A stretch of DNA of 60,000 nucleotides, from positions 4,039,251-4,099,250 of the forward strand of contig OZ037773.1 in the NCBI GenBank assembly GCA_964035545.1, in the 5' to 3' direction. The number at the start of each line of letters is the position of its first letter. The stretch's first letter is position 1. Below, in pieces: positions 46,501 to 59,436 of this stretch. This stretch comes from Bugula neritina (lineage: Eukaryota; Bryozoa; Gymnolaemata; Cheilostomatida; Bugulidae). Both the position numbers and the translations under genes were made by a program. The notes under the pieces were generated by a model. The model was not told the DNA's origin, ran no database searches, and saw only the letters and a program-made list of their open reading frames with translations.

Positions 46501-49500
46501 ATTCTACTTTGGACCAAAATTTAGCAATTAAGCAAGCATTAAGATTCTATAGTCTACATGAGTTGTTGTAACTTACCTGCTGCAGCCCACACTGAGCACT
46601 CTCGTCTCATATCTTGACACATCGGGGCGTACGATGACTGCCCGTCACAGAGTTGACAGCTCAGTTTACAGTTCTGCACCATGTAATCTCTTGAACTGCT
46701 CTTTTTACAGTTTCCAGCCTTAGCCCAGTCGGCACACATGGAGTTGCCATCTCCACACACTACTCCACCTAGCCTGTGGTCAACACTTCTGCTTCTCTCT
46801 TGTCTACCCATTTATTCAATACAGTGTATGAAATATAGCAGATATTGTTCAAAGGCTATGAAAATTTAAAAAAGAAAAGCAATTGAGAACTTACTGTTTG
46901 ACCAATGAAAACATGGAATCATGTTAAATTATGGCTGTTTGTACAACTTTCCTATCCTCACTTTAATTATTTGCAGCGCTTTGTCACTCCATGCTGTATT
47001 ATTTCAACATGCATAAAAGAAAACTACCAAAGCATGACACGTAGTATAATCTTTCAATATTAAGGCTTAAAAAATGCAACCCAGCATTACCACATGAAGA
47101 TTACAGCATGTTATTTCTAACTGGTTTCTGACATATTTCTACACTTGTTTGTTAACACTAATTGCTTTATACATAGATTAATAACTGTTGGCTGTGAAAC
47201 ATTTAGTTGGAAAATTGTTGAATCCTACTATGAACAGAGTTGGAAACCTCTGTACTGGGATGTGAATAGGAGTTGATTGAGGAGACAACTCTAAATTAAA
47301 GAATATTTACAGCCACACTGCTGTCATAATATCCGTACAACTTGATAAAATTATTTGTGTGCATGTTTAGACGACTCTCACAGTATGTACTGACAATATG
47401 TGACAACTCCTAGAATAAAGACAGATTACACTCTGAAGGTTGAGACTTACCTCATATCAGTGGTCAGGAGCTGATCATTTTGATAATCTTTCAATGCCTC
47501 TATAATTATAATAACATAGTTTATATTCAGAATTGTCTACCCAATTTCTGTACTTGTGTATACCAGGTGGATTCTTACAGATTTCATTCATTTTCTAATT
47601 TATGTTATATTTACGTGTAACATCCGCTTAAAAATCAATTGTAAAAATGAAAGTGTGTCTGAACTTATATAAAGTTTCATTTAATGCAAAATTTGCCAAA
47701 AGACATGAAGTTTATGTTAACATTACCAGCTTTAAAAGAATATAAAGCAGCATGCTTTCCTTGCAACACTGCATAAAGGGAGTCTGTAAACACGTCCCAA
47801 CAGATAGCTTGTATCAGATGGAGATGTGGTAGTCTAAGCTGTACTCTAATAGGCTTTCTTTCAAGTAATTCATGAGGAGACAACTCTTCAGATAGTGACT
47901 TGTACAAGAAAACTTCATCTTCACTATTCTGTAAACAAGAATATGATGAAATATGTTATAGGAAAAGAATGTTAAGAGCTGTAGTGATAAAAAAGACTTC
48001 AAGTATTTTACTTCATTTTAGTTAAGTTACCTATTCAACTATAACTCTTAGGATTCCTTTTTTAGAATATATTATCATCTACATAATAGTACATGTTAAA
48101 GTACTAAAACTTTGATTTCACAGCTAAACTATAGAACTTAAAACAGCGGGTTTTACATATTATGAGCATTTTTTCTATCTAATTTGTAAAATATCATATG
48201 ATATTATATCATGTATTATATGTACTTGACGATAGCAAAGTTTCATGAAGGTTCTTTCATGTAAAGTTCTGAAAAGAAGCTTGAAAGCAAGATACAAGAG
48301 CTAACACCTGTTTTAAAACCTATTTTTGCTTATAGCTTAAATTTAGAAGAAATGACAAAATAATAGATAACAGTAAACAGTGGTGTTCAGCTTTGATAAG
48401 CAACTAAAGTACGGAGGTAAGCAACTCCCAAGAACAAACTGGTTGAATCATTGAACTATAGCCATGGTTATAGTTTCAATTCAGTGGGTTAAATGGTTTG
48501 TTTAAAAAATAGGCAATATCTGTCCTTGGCATTCTGGCTTAAGCTCTAAAATCTTATTTAAACTCTTGTGGGAGGGGTGCTTGCAGCATCAGTATCTGTT
48601 ACCATGTAACGAGAATATTCAGTCTATATAATTCACAATGATGACTCACACAATGACTGATGGGTGTATTTACTGTTTACCTGAACTAGCAAGCTAGAGC
48701 TGTCTGCATTCCAGTCCATAGACTTGATATGAACACTATGCTGCAGATTAACTTTCCTTGACAAAAGAGCAACTGTATTCTGTGTAGACCATTGGCTAGG
48801 TGCAATCTGTGGAACAGCATAGTATTACTTATAGCCAAGTAGTTGTGGGTTTGGCTCTATGAGGCAGCATGTGCAAGTTTTAATGACTCATTCTTCATTG
48901 ATATGACTGTTATATTTAACATAAATAATTTTATCAAAATATTTTGGCATTAAATCCAATTTCTATTGAGTAATATGATATTTATATAATATTTATTACT
49001 TTTTGTTAATTTATACCTGCTTCATATTAGTGTAACCTAAAATCATAATGATGCGACATTAACAAAACATCAACTATTTAGTTGATTATAGTTAAGAGTT
49101 ATTTAAGGTGTGTACTATAATAGTCTTATAGCATATATATGCATAGAGTAGAAAATTGTCACTCATTGTAGATGTATTCATAAAATATTGTTGAAGTCTA
49201 AAAGATTATAGTTATTCTAAGGTCAAAGGTCAATTTTTATGAAGCAGAAAATAAAATGTATGGATGAATACAGGTAATACCTATAGTTTCTAAACAATCA
49301 AGAGAAAGATAATCCTAGCGTATTACATAATATAATAGTGACATTAATTGATGAAAATATATGCTGAAAATATTTTTCAAAACAAATGTATTCTTTAGCC
49401 TACAAATAGACTTCCACTTACTGTGTAATAAGAAAGGGAAGTTGTGTTCTCCTGACATGTGAGACTGATGGTGGAATCATCCTCAACCAGCATGAATAGG

Positions 49501-52500
49501 CTAGCAGCAGCGTCATCATGAGAGGATAACTTTACAGAAATCTTTTCAATATTCTCAACAGTTATTGTTCCACTACTGCCATTAATAAATTCTGGCTCTA
49601 AAAACCAACTCACTAAGTTGAAAGATAACATTGAGTCAAGAATATTATTAAACAATGCATTGAGTAAACGTGTGCCAAATTTTGACGCTGCAAGTATTTC
49701 ATGGCATGTTGAAAAAAAAAATGTAAAACCTGATATTAAAGGCAGTAAATTGTTTTCTATTTTTAAATTTTATAGTCCAATTATAGCTTTTTGAAAGTAG
49801 CAAACTTTTATTGGTAATTTAAATACTGCAAGTATTTCATAAAAGGTTAAGGACAAATTTAAAATCTGATATTAAAGGCAATGATATACAAAAAACATGC
49901 AATAAACTATTTTCTATATTTTAAATTTTATGGTCTAATTATATCTTTTTAAACGTAATAAACTTTTATTAAGTAATCCAAATACTATTAATAATCGTTC
50001 TGAAAATTAAAAATTGTTAATTTTTCAATTTAATAGTAATCTAGAGACTCTTACAGACGGCATTATAAAAAGAGCTGAGTAGCCTGAGAGAACTGACATT
50101 CAACACCTGATATTAGGAGATTTTGATTGAGAATTGGGACTATAAAGATTTTATCATCTAAATAAACAGACTGTCTACTAATTTTATTGTGCTCACTGCT
50201 TATTATCAGTCAGTCTCAGACAACATACGAGTATTCTAAGAGCCTGCAGGTTGCAGTTTATTAGACTGCATAGCATCATAAAATATCTGCATGCATTGAT
50301 ATACACTCAGTCATTTGTAATTCTTCCGGTTAGGCAATAACTTACTGTAACGCTGTTTTAAAACTCACGCAAGTTTATAGTCCACATCCCTGTGAGAAAC
50401 CCCTGATGTAAGAGTTCTTTTTTAAATCGGGCTAAGGACTTATTAAGATGGGGCACAAGAGCAATTATGACTGGATGCTCTTCCGAACATCACCAATGGC
50501 TTTTAATGTGGTTCGAACCCATGACTTCGTGTTTACTAGGCATAAACACTCAAACCCCTAGACCACGGCTGCTCACCCACTGTAATACTGTTATAGACAC
50601 TACTAAATTTAAAATTTAGAAATCATATGTGAATAATGATACCTTAGATTAATTACGGGTTACAATATTGTTGGCCTCAACATCAAAAGTAAATTTAGTT
50701 TGTCATATATTATAATAGTTCCTAGGCTGTCTGTAAGAATGCTGAAGTTATCAGTTTTCTTTATGCATAAAATAGAATCAAAGTGCTGGTTATGTTTGCT
50801 TTACGATATTGTCTTGCTATGGCCTATTATTGGAGGGGAAATACAGAGGTATTCAGTGATATAGTGGTTAGAGAGCTAGCCTAATGTTTTAAACTCTCAT
50901 CATTGCTGATGTCAAGAAAAGTATCTGGTCATAATTGCTCCTGTGCCTTAGAAAAAGAGCCTCAAACCATGTTAACCAAAAATATTAACAGTTCTAAAGT
51001 TGCCTTTACACCTTTTTTCAGCAGAGGTATAAACGCAACTTTAGCTGCTTAAAAACCATACCGTAATCATAAATCTCCAAAGAAAAAGAGACTTTAAAAA
51101 GACGTGAACTTTTAGTATGAAAAAAAACCTAGAGACCACGTCATACTGTAAATAATGAGTAGATCAAGTGTAATTTATATTTGATAATTATGTCTATAGA
51201 AAGCTAAATTCCCCTTGTTTTTTTGATAACCCATTAATAAAAACTTGGGCTGCCTCACCCCCCCACTCTTACAATTATGTGGGCCTTAATACTATAGGCT
51301 ATAGAGAAGACTGTTGCTGTGTTGATATTACTATTAATTACCTATTAGAATATTTCTTATACTGCCTTTGAAAACATAAGTTTTTCATGACTTAAATTGT
51401 ATGCTGTAGACTATGGTATTTACAAATATTAGATATTCTTTTAGATAGCTGAGCCTTTCTTGTAACTTGATTAGGTTGTAGAAAGGGATGTTTTATGACC
51501 CACCCTCATTGACTTCATTTAATTATGGAACTCAGCACTGACTATATATAAATTACATAGTCAACACTTGATCAGTATAATCTGTTTACTAATGCAGTCC
51601 ATCATCAAATATATTTCTCTCCATCCGATTGTTCTCTTACCAATTTTAAGGGCATTATAAGCTGGGTTATATGTTTACTTGGAAACAATTCTCTTTGCAA
51701 CTTCTCTGTGCAAACAGGTTGATACACAATAGACAATTACTTGTTCTAGCACCGCTGTTTGCTTTATGCTGCATCTTTTTAAACTGCTAAGTTTTAAAAC
51801 ATGTGACATCTTACCTCAATAACCATTAAATTGAATAGAGACTGAAATTTAAATTAAAGACAATCCATTTGATTTCATAATATAAAATTATGTAAATTTA
51901 ATTTAAACAGAAATATTTACAAAAGTTCTGCTGATAAAATTATGCCTATAAATCGTTTTAATTATGAAGATTATAACTGCAGTGCAATTGATAGCATTAA
52001 TGAATGGTAGCCATGAATTGGTAATAAATCCAGCGTGGCTGTTTACTCACTACTGCTCAGTCCATTTCACGTCTGATTCATCCTTAATTACAGGAGAAGG
52101 CTCATTCTAATTCACTGAGGAATTTAAGTAAATTGCTTGTAGTTTTATTGCTGACCTTTTCTAGACAACTGCTTGAATTTTGTCGAAGAAAATTGGAAAA
52201 TGTTTTGCTAGGAGAAGCAGATGAATGAAATGTTTGTTGTACATTAATGGACATTTCATTTCAGTGTTGTTACACATCATATCAAGTGCACATTCCCTGA
52301 TTAATGCCATTGATTATGAAAACAATCGAACAATTAGCCTTTTCACATCTGGTTGAACCAAAATACTTTATCAATATTTGTTCTAAATTTTCCAACTCAC
52401 AAAATTTACATTTTTATGATCAATTAAGCAATACATTAAAATAATAGTTCTTGTACTTTAACTAGACAGCTTAAGACACTAGAGGGTGCATACCAAACTT

Positions 52501-55500
52501 TGGGCAAGGTCAAAATAATGTCAGAAAGGGCAAAAGTAGCTGCTTTACTAATTAAGATATCCTTAATTCAGGAAAGTGCAACACTGACCATGTCACAACA
52601 AGCTTTTAAAAATAGAGTTATAACTATTCACTGTGCCTATTTTCAGGTCCCTAAGACTTTCAAGTTCAAACAGCAAGTATACCCTCACCATAAACATGTT
52701 TAGTTTGATGTTCTGACTAAGTAATAGGATGTTATATTGAATTGTATTGCATAGGAAATCACGTTCTATTGTGCTACAAATTATTATCAGTGCTAATTCA
52801 ATATTACATACGTACTATATTACTTGCATTCTACAAACATAATATTTTCTTTCTAGTGAATTTTATTGAATCAAAAAAATGCATTTTGTAATGCAACAAT
52901 GCATTGATACAGTAATGCAATGATGTATTGATACAGCAATTCAATAATGCATTGATACAATAATTCAATAATGCATTGATACAATAATGGAATGAAGTAT
53001 GATGAAACAGTAGTGCAATGATGCAATGGTGCATTAATGCATTAATGCAATTTAATGCAATGATGCATTAATGCAATAATGCATTGATATATTAATGCAA
53101 TGAAGTAGGATTAAACACTATACAGTGCAGAGCATTAAACTTACCTTCAAATCTAAGTATTTCCAGCTGCCTATCAACAGCAGATATTTTTGCCAAGTAT
53201 ATGCAGCTGTCAGCTTCTTCCCTGTCACATGACCCAACAGCAAGAGAGTTCCAAGTGGCAGCGGGTTTTATGCTGTTTGGAATATCTATGACATAGGAAG
53301 TGGTAGCCGCGTGTTTGCTGATGGCCACTATCTGTGCACATAGTAAATAACAATATAAATGAAAACTGATTAAACTAAAAACTGAAAATCTCCAACAAAA
53401 ATTTTAAGCTTGCAGGCTGCAGACTGCTTTATTTATTAAATTATGTTTGGTAATTTTATTCGCTAAAACCGCTTTAAAGCATTATTTTACACACGGTGTG
53501 TGCATGATTGCGTTAGCTGCACTGCATTTTAGCATTTTTCTAGCTGTTGACTTTTATATTAGGGCGTAACTTGCAAGTGTTGATTTATGATATAAGATGA
53601 AAGAAGGAATAAGGAAACTTGAAGCCCCAAAAGGTTGTGTGGAAAATACCATTCATTATGATAATGAAGACAGTAGGGACCCAGTATTATATTTCATTTA
53701 ACTAATTATTTAATTTAGATGTGTCTAACCTCATTATAAAGGATCATAACAATCTCTCACGAGATTGTAGCATCAATTTCTTCAGCGAGTGCCCAATAAT
53801 GTGTTTTAACTTAATATTATAATAGTATGACACGCATGATTGCATTCTTATTACTTATAATTATAGTATCTTAATGGTATCATAATAACTTACTACAAGT
53901 TCTATAACACACCTAACAACTGTTTGCATAGTGGTGGGCACTGTTTACAGTCAGTGATGTGATAAGGCAATATTAATATTATTCCGGCCCAACAGCCCCC
54001 TTTTCTTCAATGATTAAGTAAATAGTACTATCTGCATTCCAAGCTTCTACGCTGTGTTTGGGGGTAAATCTAGTTCAGTTTACAAAGTAGTATTTGAATG
54101 AATAGAATATTGCTGTGATGTTAACACACATTTTAGTTTATCACAGCAGGAATGTTCTATTTGCATGGCTACAAAGTTTATATAACAATAATTATGGTGC
54201 TGCCTGTTCCCTAATTTCTGTATTAATATTTTTGCTACTTGATAATATTCTCTCTGCATCTAAGTATAAGTATTAGTATTTTAAATAGATGAAGCAAGCA
54301 GCTAACTGTGTCAATTAGGTTTAATAAAGGATACAGTTGATGAATCTGTCTGAAAATTTGATATTATTAGATAACAGTATACTATCAACTATAGTTAGAT
54401 TAATGTGGAAGTTACAGGTTTTTTATATCATTATATTGACACAAACAATCTTCTAGACTCTAGAGTAAATACCTTAATTTTTCTTTTCATACTGACTAAT
54501 AAAGCAGGTGCTGGAAGCGGCTTATAGTATCTTGTGATAATGCATAATGTATATATTTTGTATTATTTTCATCTACCAGCATACAATGTTATAGATGCTT
54601 CTTGGCTGGCAGCATAATAATGTCTGTATGGTTGTTTAAAAGTTAGAAAAGTGGAAAAAAGTAGTAATATCAAACACCCAATATAGAAAATCTAGCAAAG
54701 CACTCAAACACATTGGCAAAAATGATGTAAAATTTTAGCGAGTTTGGAGTAATTGAATCAAGTCAATTCTCCTTATAAACTATATTGCTGCAGAATGCAT
54801 GCAAGGAAGTTTTTTAGTTTTTTGACTCTAAGTATGCTATATCTTCTTTTTCTATAAATTAATTGAAAATGGCTTAATTTGCATGAACAAAATGTTAAAA
54901 TAGGAAATACTGTTCAAATGATGTTTTGCAGTATTGCAGTAACTGAACTGCAGCACATTTAGTTGGTCAAATGCTGCTTATTAAAAGAGTTAGAAATGAC
55001 ATTTGCTAGGGTTAGGCTTCAATGTGAGGGTATTTCAAAGATTCACTTAACTTTTTGCCTTCGGTTAACCTTTTAAACTGATCTGTAGCTGAGGTTCCTA
55101 CCTGCCGTTCCTGAACAGTGTAGAGGGTGGATGACGACACCTGACTTGATATCAATGTAGAAACTTGTAGGTCTGCTGCCAACTTGTTGACCTTGACTCT
55201 TGTTGGATATTCCAAGGTATGTGTTAAAGAGATCACAACTCCCAACAGAACTACTAAAAGTAATAATTTTAGTATCAAATTTTATAGATAGCAATCACAT
55301 ATAGCAAGAGTTACAGACAATATTTCTACATACTTTTACTTATGCTTTTTTATCATTCTGATCTGCCATCTGTAAACAAAAATATTTAAAATTGAGTATT
55401 TTAGTTTATAATATCAAAGTATAAAACACTGTTGCATTGCTTCACAACTCAAACAAGTGTAATTATTTTGATGTGAGCGAAAATTTAAAAGCAAGGTTCA

Positions 55501-55799
55501 AACAAACAAATGAAAGTATTTCGATCAGCCTACATTGTATATAAAAATATTTCTATTCATTTATTTATGTACAACTTTCACATAACATTTTATGAGTCTA
55601 TAAGGCCTTTTGTACACACATCGTATGCAGAAATGAATTACGGTTCTGCATTGAGTTCCCATCTTCTAATGCTATTAAGGGAGGATATCTTTCCTCCCCT
55701 AAAGCTATACATTACTGTCTATAAGGCTAACTGTTGGTCCACTTGAAATTCAAACACTTTCATACCTGAGGTGATTAAGTGGTTGGTTCTCATCGCCAT
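43599..55799 (-). CDS. Secreted protein: propeller-like domain plus ten ShKT domains
   Basis: Twelve exons, 5' to 3': 55799-55766, 55253-55102, 53331-53145, 49597-49422, 48806-48681, 47928-47727, 47499-47451, 46773-46577, 46259-46120, 45718-45561, 44991-44774, 44533-43599; 2574 nt, 857 aa. Exons 1 and 2 join into a signal peptide (MAMRTNHLITSVVLLGVVIS). Residues ~26-305 resemble a propeller family (WNSLAVGSCD...SCIYLAKI, IKSMDWNADSSSLLVQ, AICWDVFTDSLYAVLQG). Ten ShKT modules follow (315-857), each with six cysteines in the pattern Cx6CxxW...C...YMx4CxxxCxxC. A Thr/Pro-rich linker (PTTTLASTPAPLTTT) separates modules 7 and 8. Translation stops right after the last module cysteine. ShKT folds occur in sea-anemone channel-blocking peptides but also in many metalloproteases and matrix proteins. 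The Lys-Tyr pair typical of blockers is Asp-Tyr in most modules and Lys-Tyr only in module 4. I infer an extracellular structural or regulatory role, not a toxin. Confidence 0.85.
50362..50582 (-). mobile_element. tRNA-derived SINE copy 3 (best preserved)
   Basis: Minus strand: box A GTGGTCTAGGGGTTTGAG, then box B GGGTTCGAACC about 50 bp on, then the family body ending with GGGGTTTCTCACAGGGATG and CTTGCGTGAG. These are internal RNA polymerase III promoter elements of a tRNA-derived SINE. It lies in the large third intron of the ShKT gene, in the same orientation as the gene. Confidence 0.88.
50855..50985 (+). mobile_element. tRNA-derived SINE copy 4, plus strand, decayed
   Basis: The plus strand reads ATATAGTGGTTAGAGAGCTAGCC (box A-like), TTTTAAACTCTCATCATTG (decayed box B), then TCTGGTCATAATTGCTCCTGTGCC, the reverse complement of the body block in the minus-strand copies. 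It is truncated after ~130 bp. Confidence 0.75.
52862..53105. repeat. ATGCATTGATACAATAATGCA-type minisatellite
   Basis: Irregular ~20-bp units (AATGCATTGATACAATAATG) and shorter ATTAATGCA units. They begin ~40 bp after the exon 3 donor (53144) of the minus-strand ShKT gene. Confidence 0.9.
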
Positions 55800-56751
55800 G
55801 ACTACCAGAATGCTAAACTCTCGGAGATCAAGTGCATCTACTTGAGCTTACCAAGCATGCCAATAGCCTCTAGAGTGTAATGATATGACTAATGATACAA
55901 TCTGCAATGACAGTAAAAGCAAATCATGCAACTAAAATGCTGATAAGGTCTGTTTGTAACCAAACACGACACTAAAAATAGCGACAATGTTGAAGTAGTG
56001 TTTCCCATGTATTTCAGCCTTCAACTTTCTCGTTACCAGGCAATGGATCCCTTACTAATTTTGATATTATCAAGCTTTTAAAATGAGTCTACATTGCCAG
56101 ATACATTTCTGTCGATCTTTTGGCTTAGAACTATGATGTTTTAAACTAAGAACGATTTGTTGGGTATACATTAGAAACTGCAAGCCTTAACGCTTGAAGG
56201 TTTACAAACACTCATCTATAACTAATAATTTCAATATACAACAGAATTATTAGAAGTAAAATAATTATTAAAAGCAATATAATATTCTTTATGTTATTTT
56301 TAGGTACGTTATTTAACTAAATACGTAGTGTTTATAATATAGTATGTGTTTATATATAATAGCCCGTCTAACAAGCTGATTTGTCATACAAGGACTATGC
56401 ACTATTCTCCATCTCAAGTAAATCTAACTTTATTATTCTTTTGGCTTTTTGATTGACTTGTATGTACTACATACAATCAGCTAGAAGCTTTTCTCAGACT
56501 ATTCTGCTAAGGCATTTCATCTAATATTTTATCCCGCTGCTAGATGTATTCAGCTGTATGATATTCACCATAGGGGAGAACAATCATAGCATACCACCAT
56601 AATAAATATCTCCATAATGAGAAATAATATCATAATAATAATGTAGTAATTATATAATACGGTGAGCAGTAGTACCTTTATAAAAGTGATTAGTCTGCAA
56701 ATAGGTTAAGTGCTAAATACATTGTTGAGTATAAAATAATTTATCATTGCA

Positions 56752-56783
<32 letters not shown>

Positions 56784-56789
56784 GCAGCA
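56752..56789. repeat. (CAG)n trinucleotide run
   Basis: About twelve CAG units with one CAA interruption, followed by CATGCG. Not within any exon I can support. Confidence 0.9.
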
Positions 56790-58458
56790 TGCGTGTAGCA
56801 GCGTGCTATTATATTGCATTATGCTATTTCCATTATAGATATATTCAGAGTAATAGAGTTGCCTAATTGGTGGTAATTCAATAAAACTAGTTACTCTACT
56901 GCATAACATTTGAAGCTAACAATATTTCGCATGAATCACTTCAAAGTTAAAAAATTTAATTCATAAAAATCATGTTGTTTCGAAATGAATCAAAAACTGC
57001 GCTGATTTAATATCTTTCTTTCACAGCATAAACGCTAGAAATTCATGGATTTATTTAATAGATTCTTAATGTATTTTTTAATGTACAGTTTATAAGCATG
57101 AACATAGTTTGAATGATTAGTTAAAATTATTTTTATAGTTTTTATAAATAAAACATCAATGTTTATAAAGCTATATTAAGCACAAAATTTACTATAACAG
57201 GTGACACAGCTCTAGTTAGTTATACCTAATTTTTTAATTGCATTTAAATAATATATTTTAGTTCCTATTGGAATTTGCATTGATAACTTTATTATCCTTT
57301 ACCAAACATTATGACATACCTTATGGTGTGATGATAGCGTGTTTTTCAAGGCAGTGGCTATTTAAATTCCTTTGAAGACCAAACAATTAAATAGAAATGC
57401 AGTTTAGAGCATACAAAATGTATGTGTGTAAACATAAACAGTTCTCCTATCACAAAACAAGAGTAATCTGGGAACAATTAATATATGACATGGGCATTCC
57501 TATTTTGCTGTACACTTCAACTGTGTTTTTCAACCAATCATAAGTCAGATTTTGTAAATGCAAACAAACTGAGCCAATCATCAATTAGCATGCACTGATG
57601 CTTATTCTAGAGCCAATGGTAGTTATCATCTCACAGCATGATTTGGTTCAGCCAATAAGATTAACTTATATATGTTTCATTTGAGCAACTATTGAAAAAT
57701 AATAATGGTAACAGAACACCTTTTCCTGTGAAACTTATTGAGCAGATAATAAGCAAAGTAAGTTAAAATGCTATAACTAAGTTTTTTTCTATGAATGTAA
57801 AATATTAAAATTTTGCTATTGTGTGTTTAGGTTTGCACGTGTGAAATATTGCACAGACCAGCTGTATTATCAACTCATGGTTTCTTTTTCTTTCATAGGT
57901 GCATAGTTTTAGTTTTAATAAAGTTTCTCTTTATAAGCTAAAAATTTTACAATTACATTGAATAAATTGCTGGTCAAACCTTTCTAAAAAGATTTCAAGG
58001 TGCTTTTTGTTGTACATTTTATTCTTTGAATTTTTATATATTATAGATCAATATTTAGTACTGATATAAAAGAAAACTAAAGTAGAATTGTTAAACTTAA
58101 TAAATTATAGGCTGTAGCAGAAAAAAAGATTATAAAAGCAAGTCGTATATTGACAATATCCTTTGTAAAAGTTTCTGTAATATTGAGGTTTGAAGGCTGA
58201 TCTGTGGACCTGAACGATTTACTACTCCAGCTTGCTGTACTCAGCACATACAATCTTATCAGCTTTGTAGTAAACCAAGCCACTCCGAGTATATATGGAG
58301 AGTTTTCATGTCATTCATAAAATAAACACTAGTATAGAAGTGAGCGATCTAATATTCCCAGAATTATACTAATCTGATAAGCAGCTGTATAGTGTATAAA
58401 GATGCAGATAGAGTTGAAAGTATACGAGTCATGTTTTATTTGCTTGATATACCAGTAT

Positions 58459-58583
58459 TGTGTGTGTGTGTGTGTGTTGTGTGTGTGTGTATATGTGTTG
58501 TGTGCGTGTGTTGTGCGTGTGAGTGAGTGTATGTGTTGTGTGCGTGTTTGTGTGTGTATGTGTTGTGTGTGAGTGAGTGTGCG
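58459..58583. repeat. TGTGTG/TTGTGTGCG low-complexity tract
   Basis: About 125 bp of TG repeats with regular TTGTGTG interruptions (roughly every 20-30 bp) and GAGTGAGTG stretches. It forms Thr-His runs on the minus strand that are not coding. Confidence 0.9.
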
Positions 58584-59351
58584 TTATCTTTATATTATAT
58601 CCATGTGTTTGTCTGTATTTACAAAATTCTGTGCATATTAATTTCAGTTTCGTAAAGTTATACAGAAACCATTTAGTTATTTGCATATTATAATTAGGAT
58701 TATAGAATAATCTAGAATACTTTAATCTATGCTGACTTCTTGGATTTACTCAATTAGAAGTCTGTCTATATTAAAGTGCAATAATACACTGTGCATGTTT
58801 ATTCTTCAGTCCAATGTACAATACTCTCAAAATATGTTGCTTAAAAAACAAGTATAAGAAAACAATAATAGTTTAATACCTTATGTAGGTCTGAAGTTGT
58901 ATGCAAACATACAAATAATTATTTATGTCTAAATGTTTAATGATAGCTCTTCATAATTTCATGGAACGATAACTCCATTTTGTCAAAAGACAGAAAATAA
59001 AGAGACTTCTTAGCTAGCTATTATCTTGCTTGTTAACCAAATAATTGCAGCATTGAATATAATATATTTTTCTATTATCTTATCTAAAAATAAATAGTTT
59101 TTTTTATCTGATATAAAAATTTTATAAATCATCAGTGTTACTGATAATTGTTGAGAGTTGATTTGCTAGAGGCTCATCAGCCTGCAGTTTTAAGGAACCT
59201 GTAGCAGGAATGAGCTAGAATATAGTCAATCTAGTACAGAGTAACAGAGAGGTTAATAGATTAATTCACTGAGCCAGATCTGTAGGCTAGGAATAGCCAT
59301 CTTTTCTATTTCTTCTCACAAAGAACGAAAAAGTCGGAATGTCGGCTCATC

Positions 59352-59436
59352 TCATGCGAATGTTGGATCTGTGAAATCTCCCTGAGTGAGGAAAGTCATG
59401 TCCGCCTCATCTAAACCATCGGCAAATATTTCGGCT
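59352..59436 (-). CDS. Last coding exon of an unidentified minus-strand gene (partial)
   Basis: Minus strand: acceptor ATTGCAG|A at 59437, then an open frame AEIFADGLDEADMTFL, TQGDFTDPTFA and stop TGA at 59352-59354. The reading is acidic, not repetitive and unusually GC-rich for the area. Phase 2 entry fits a normal upstream exon, which must lie beyond 59.5 kb or outside the window. I do not recognise the protein. An acidic DxxD-rich tail ending in DPTFA could be the cytoplasmic end of a membrane protein or a binding tail, but this is guesswork. Confidence 0.5.

Larger units (their letters stand above)
55800..59351. other. 3.5-kb spacer upstream of the ShKT gene
   Basis: AT-rich, no convincing exon. 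It contains the ShKT promoter near its left end, a CAG run at 56752-56789, a TGTG-rich tract at 58459-58583, and probably the 3' UTR of the minus-strand gene whose last coding exon ends at 59352. Several CCAATCA and CCAATGG motifs occur at 57530-57660. Confidence 0.5.

Noticed and set aside
55254-55278. Signal-peptide start within the exon 2 region (MILKLLLLVV reading)
   Set aside because: The codon is TTG, not ATG, and the stretch is a branch-point plus pyrimidine tract (TACTAAAATTATTACTTTTAG) before the acceptor.
55073-55294. Alternative frame through ShKT exon 2 (SSSVGSCDLFNTYLG...)
   Set aside because: It would enter exon 3 in the wrong phase. The frame VLLGVVISLTHT joins exon 1 into a signal peptide and exon 3 in phase 0.
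55340-55371. Mini-exon ATGGCAGATCAGAATGA between ShKT exons 1 and 2
   Set aside because: It has a decent acceptor (TTTACAG) but introduces a stop in every usable phase; at most a 5' UTR exon of a minor transcript.
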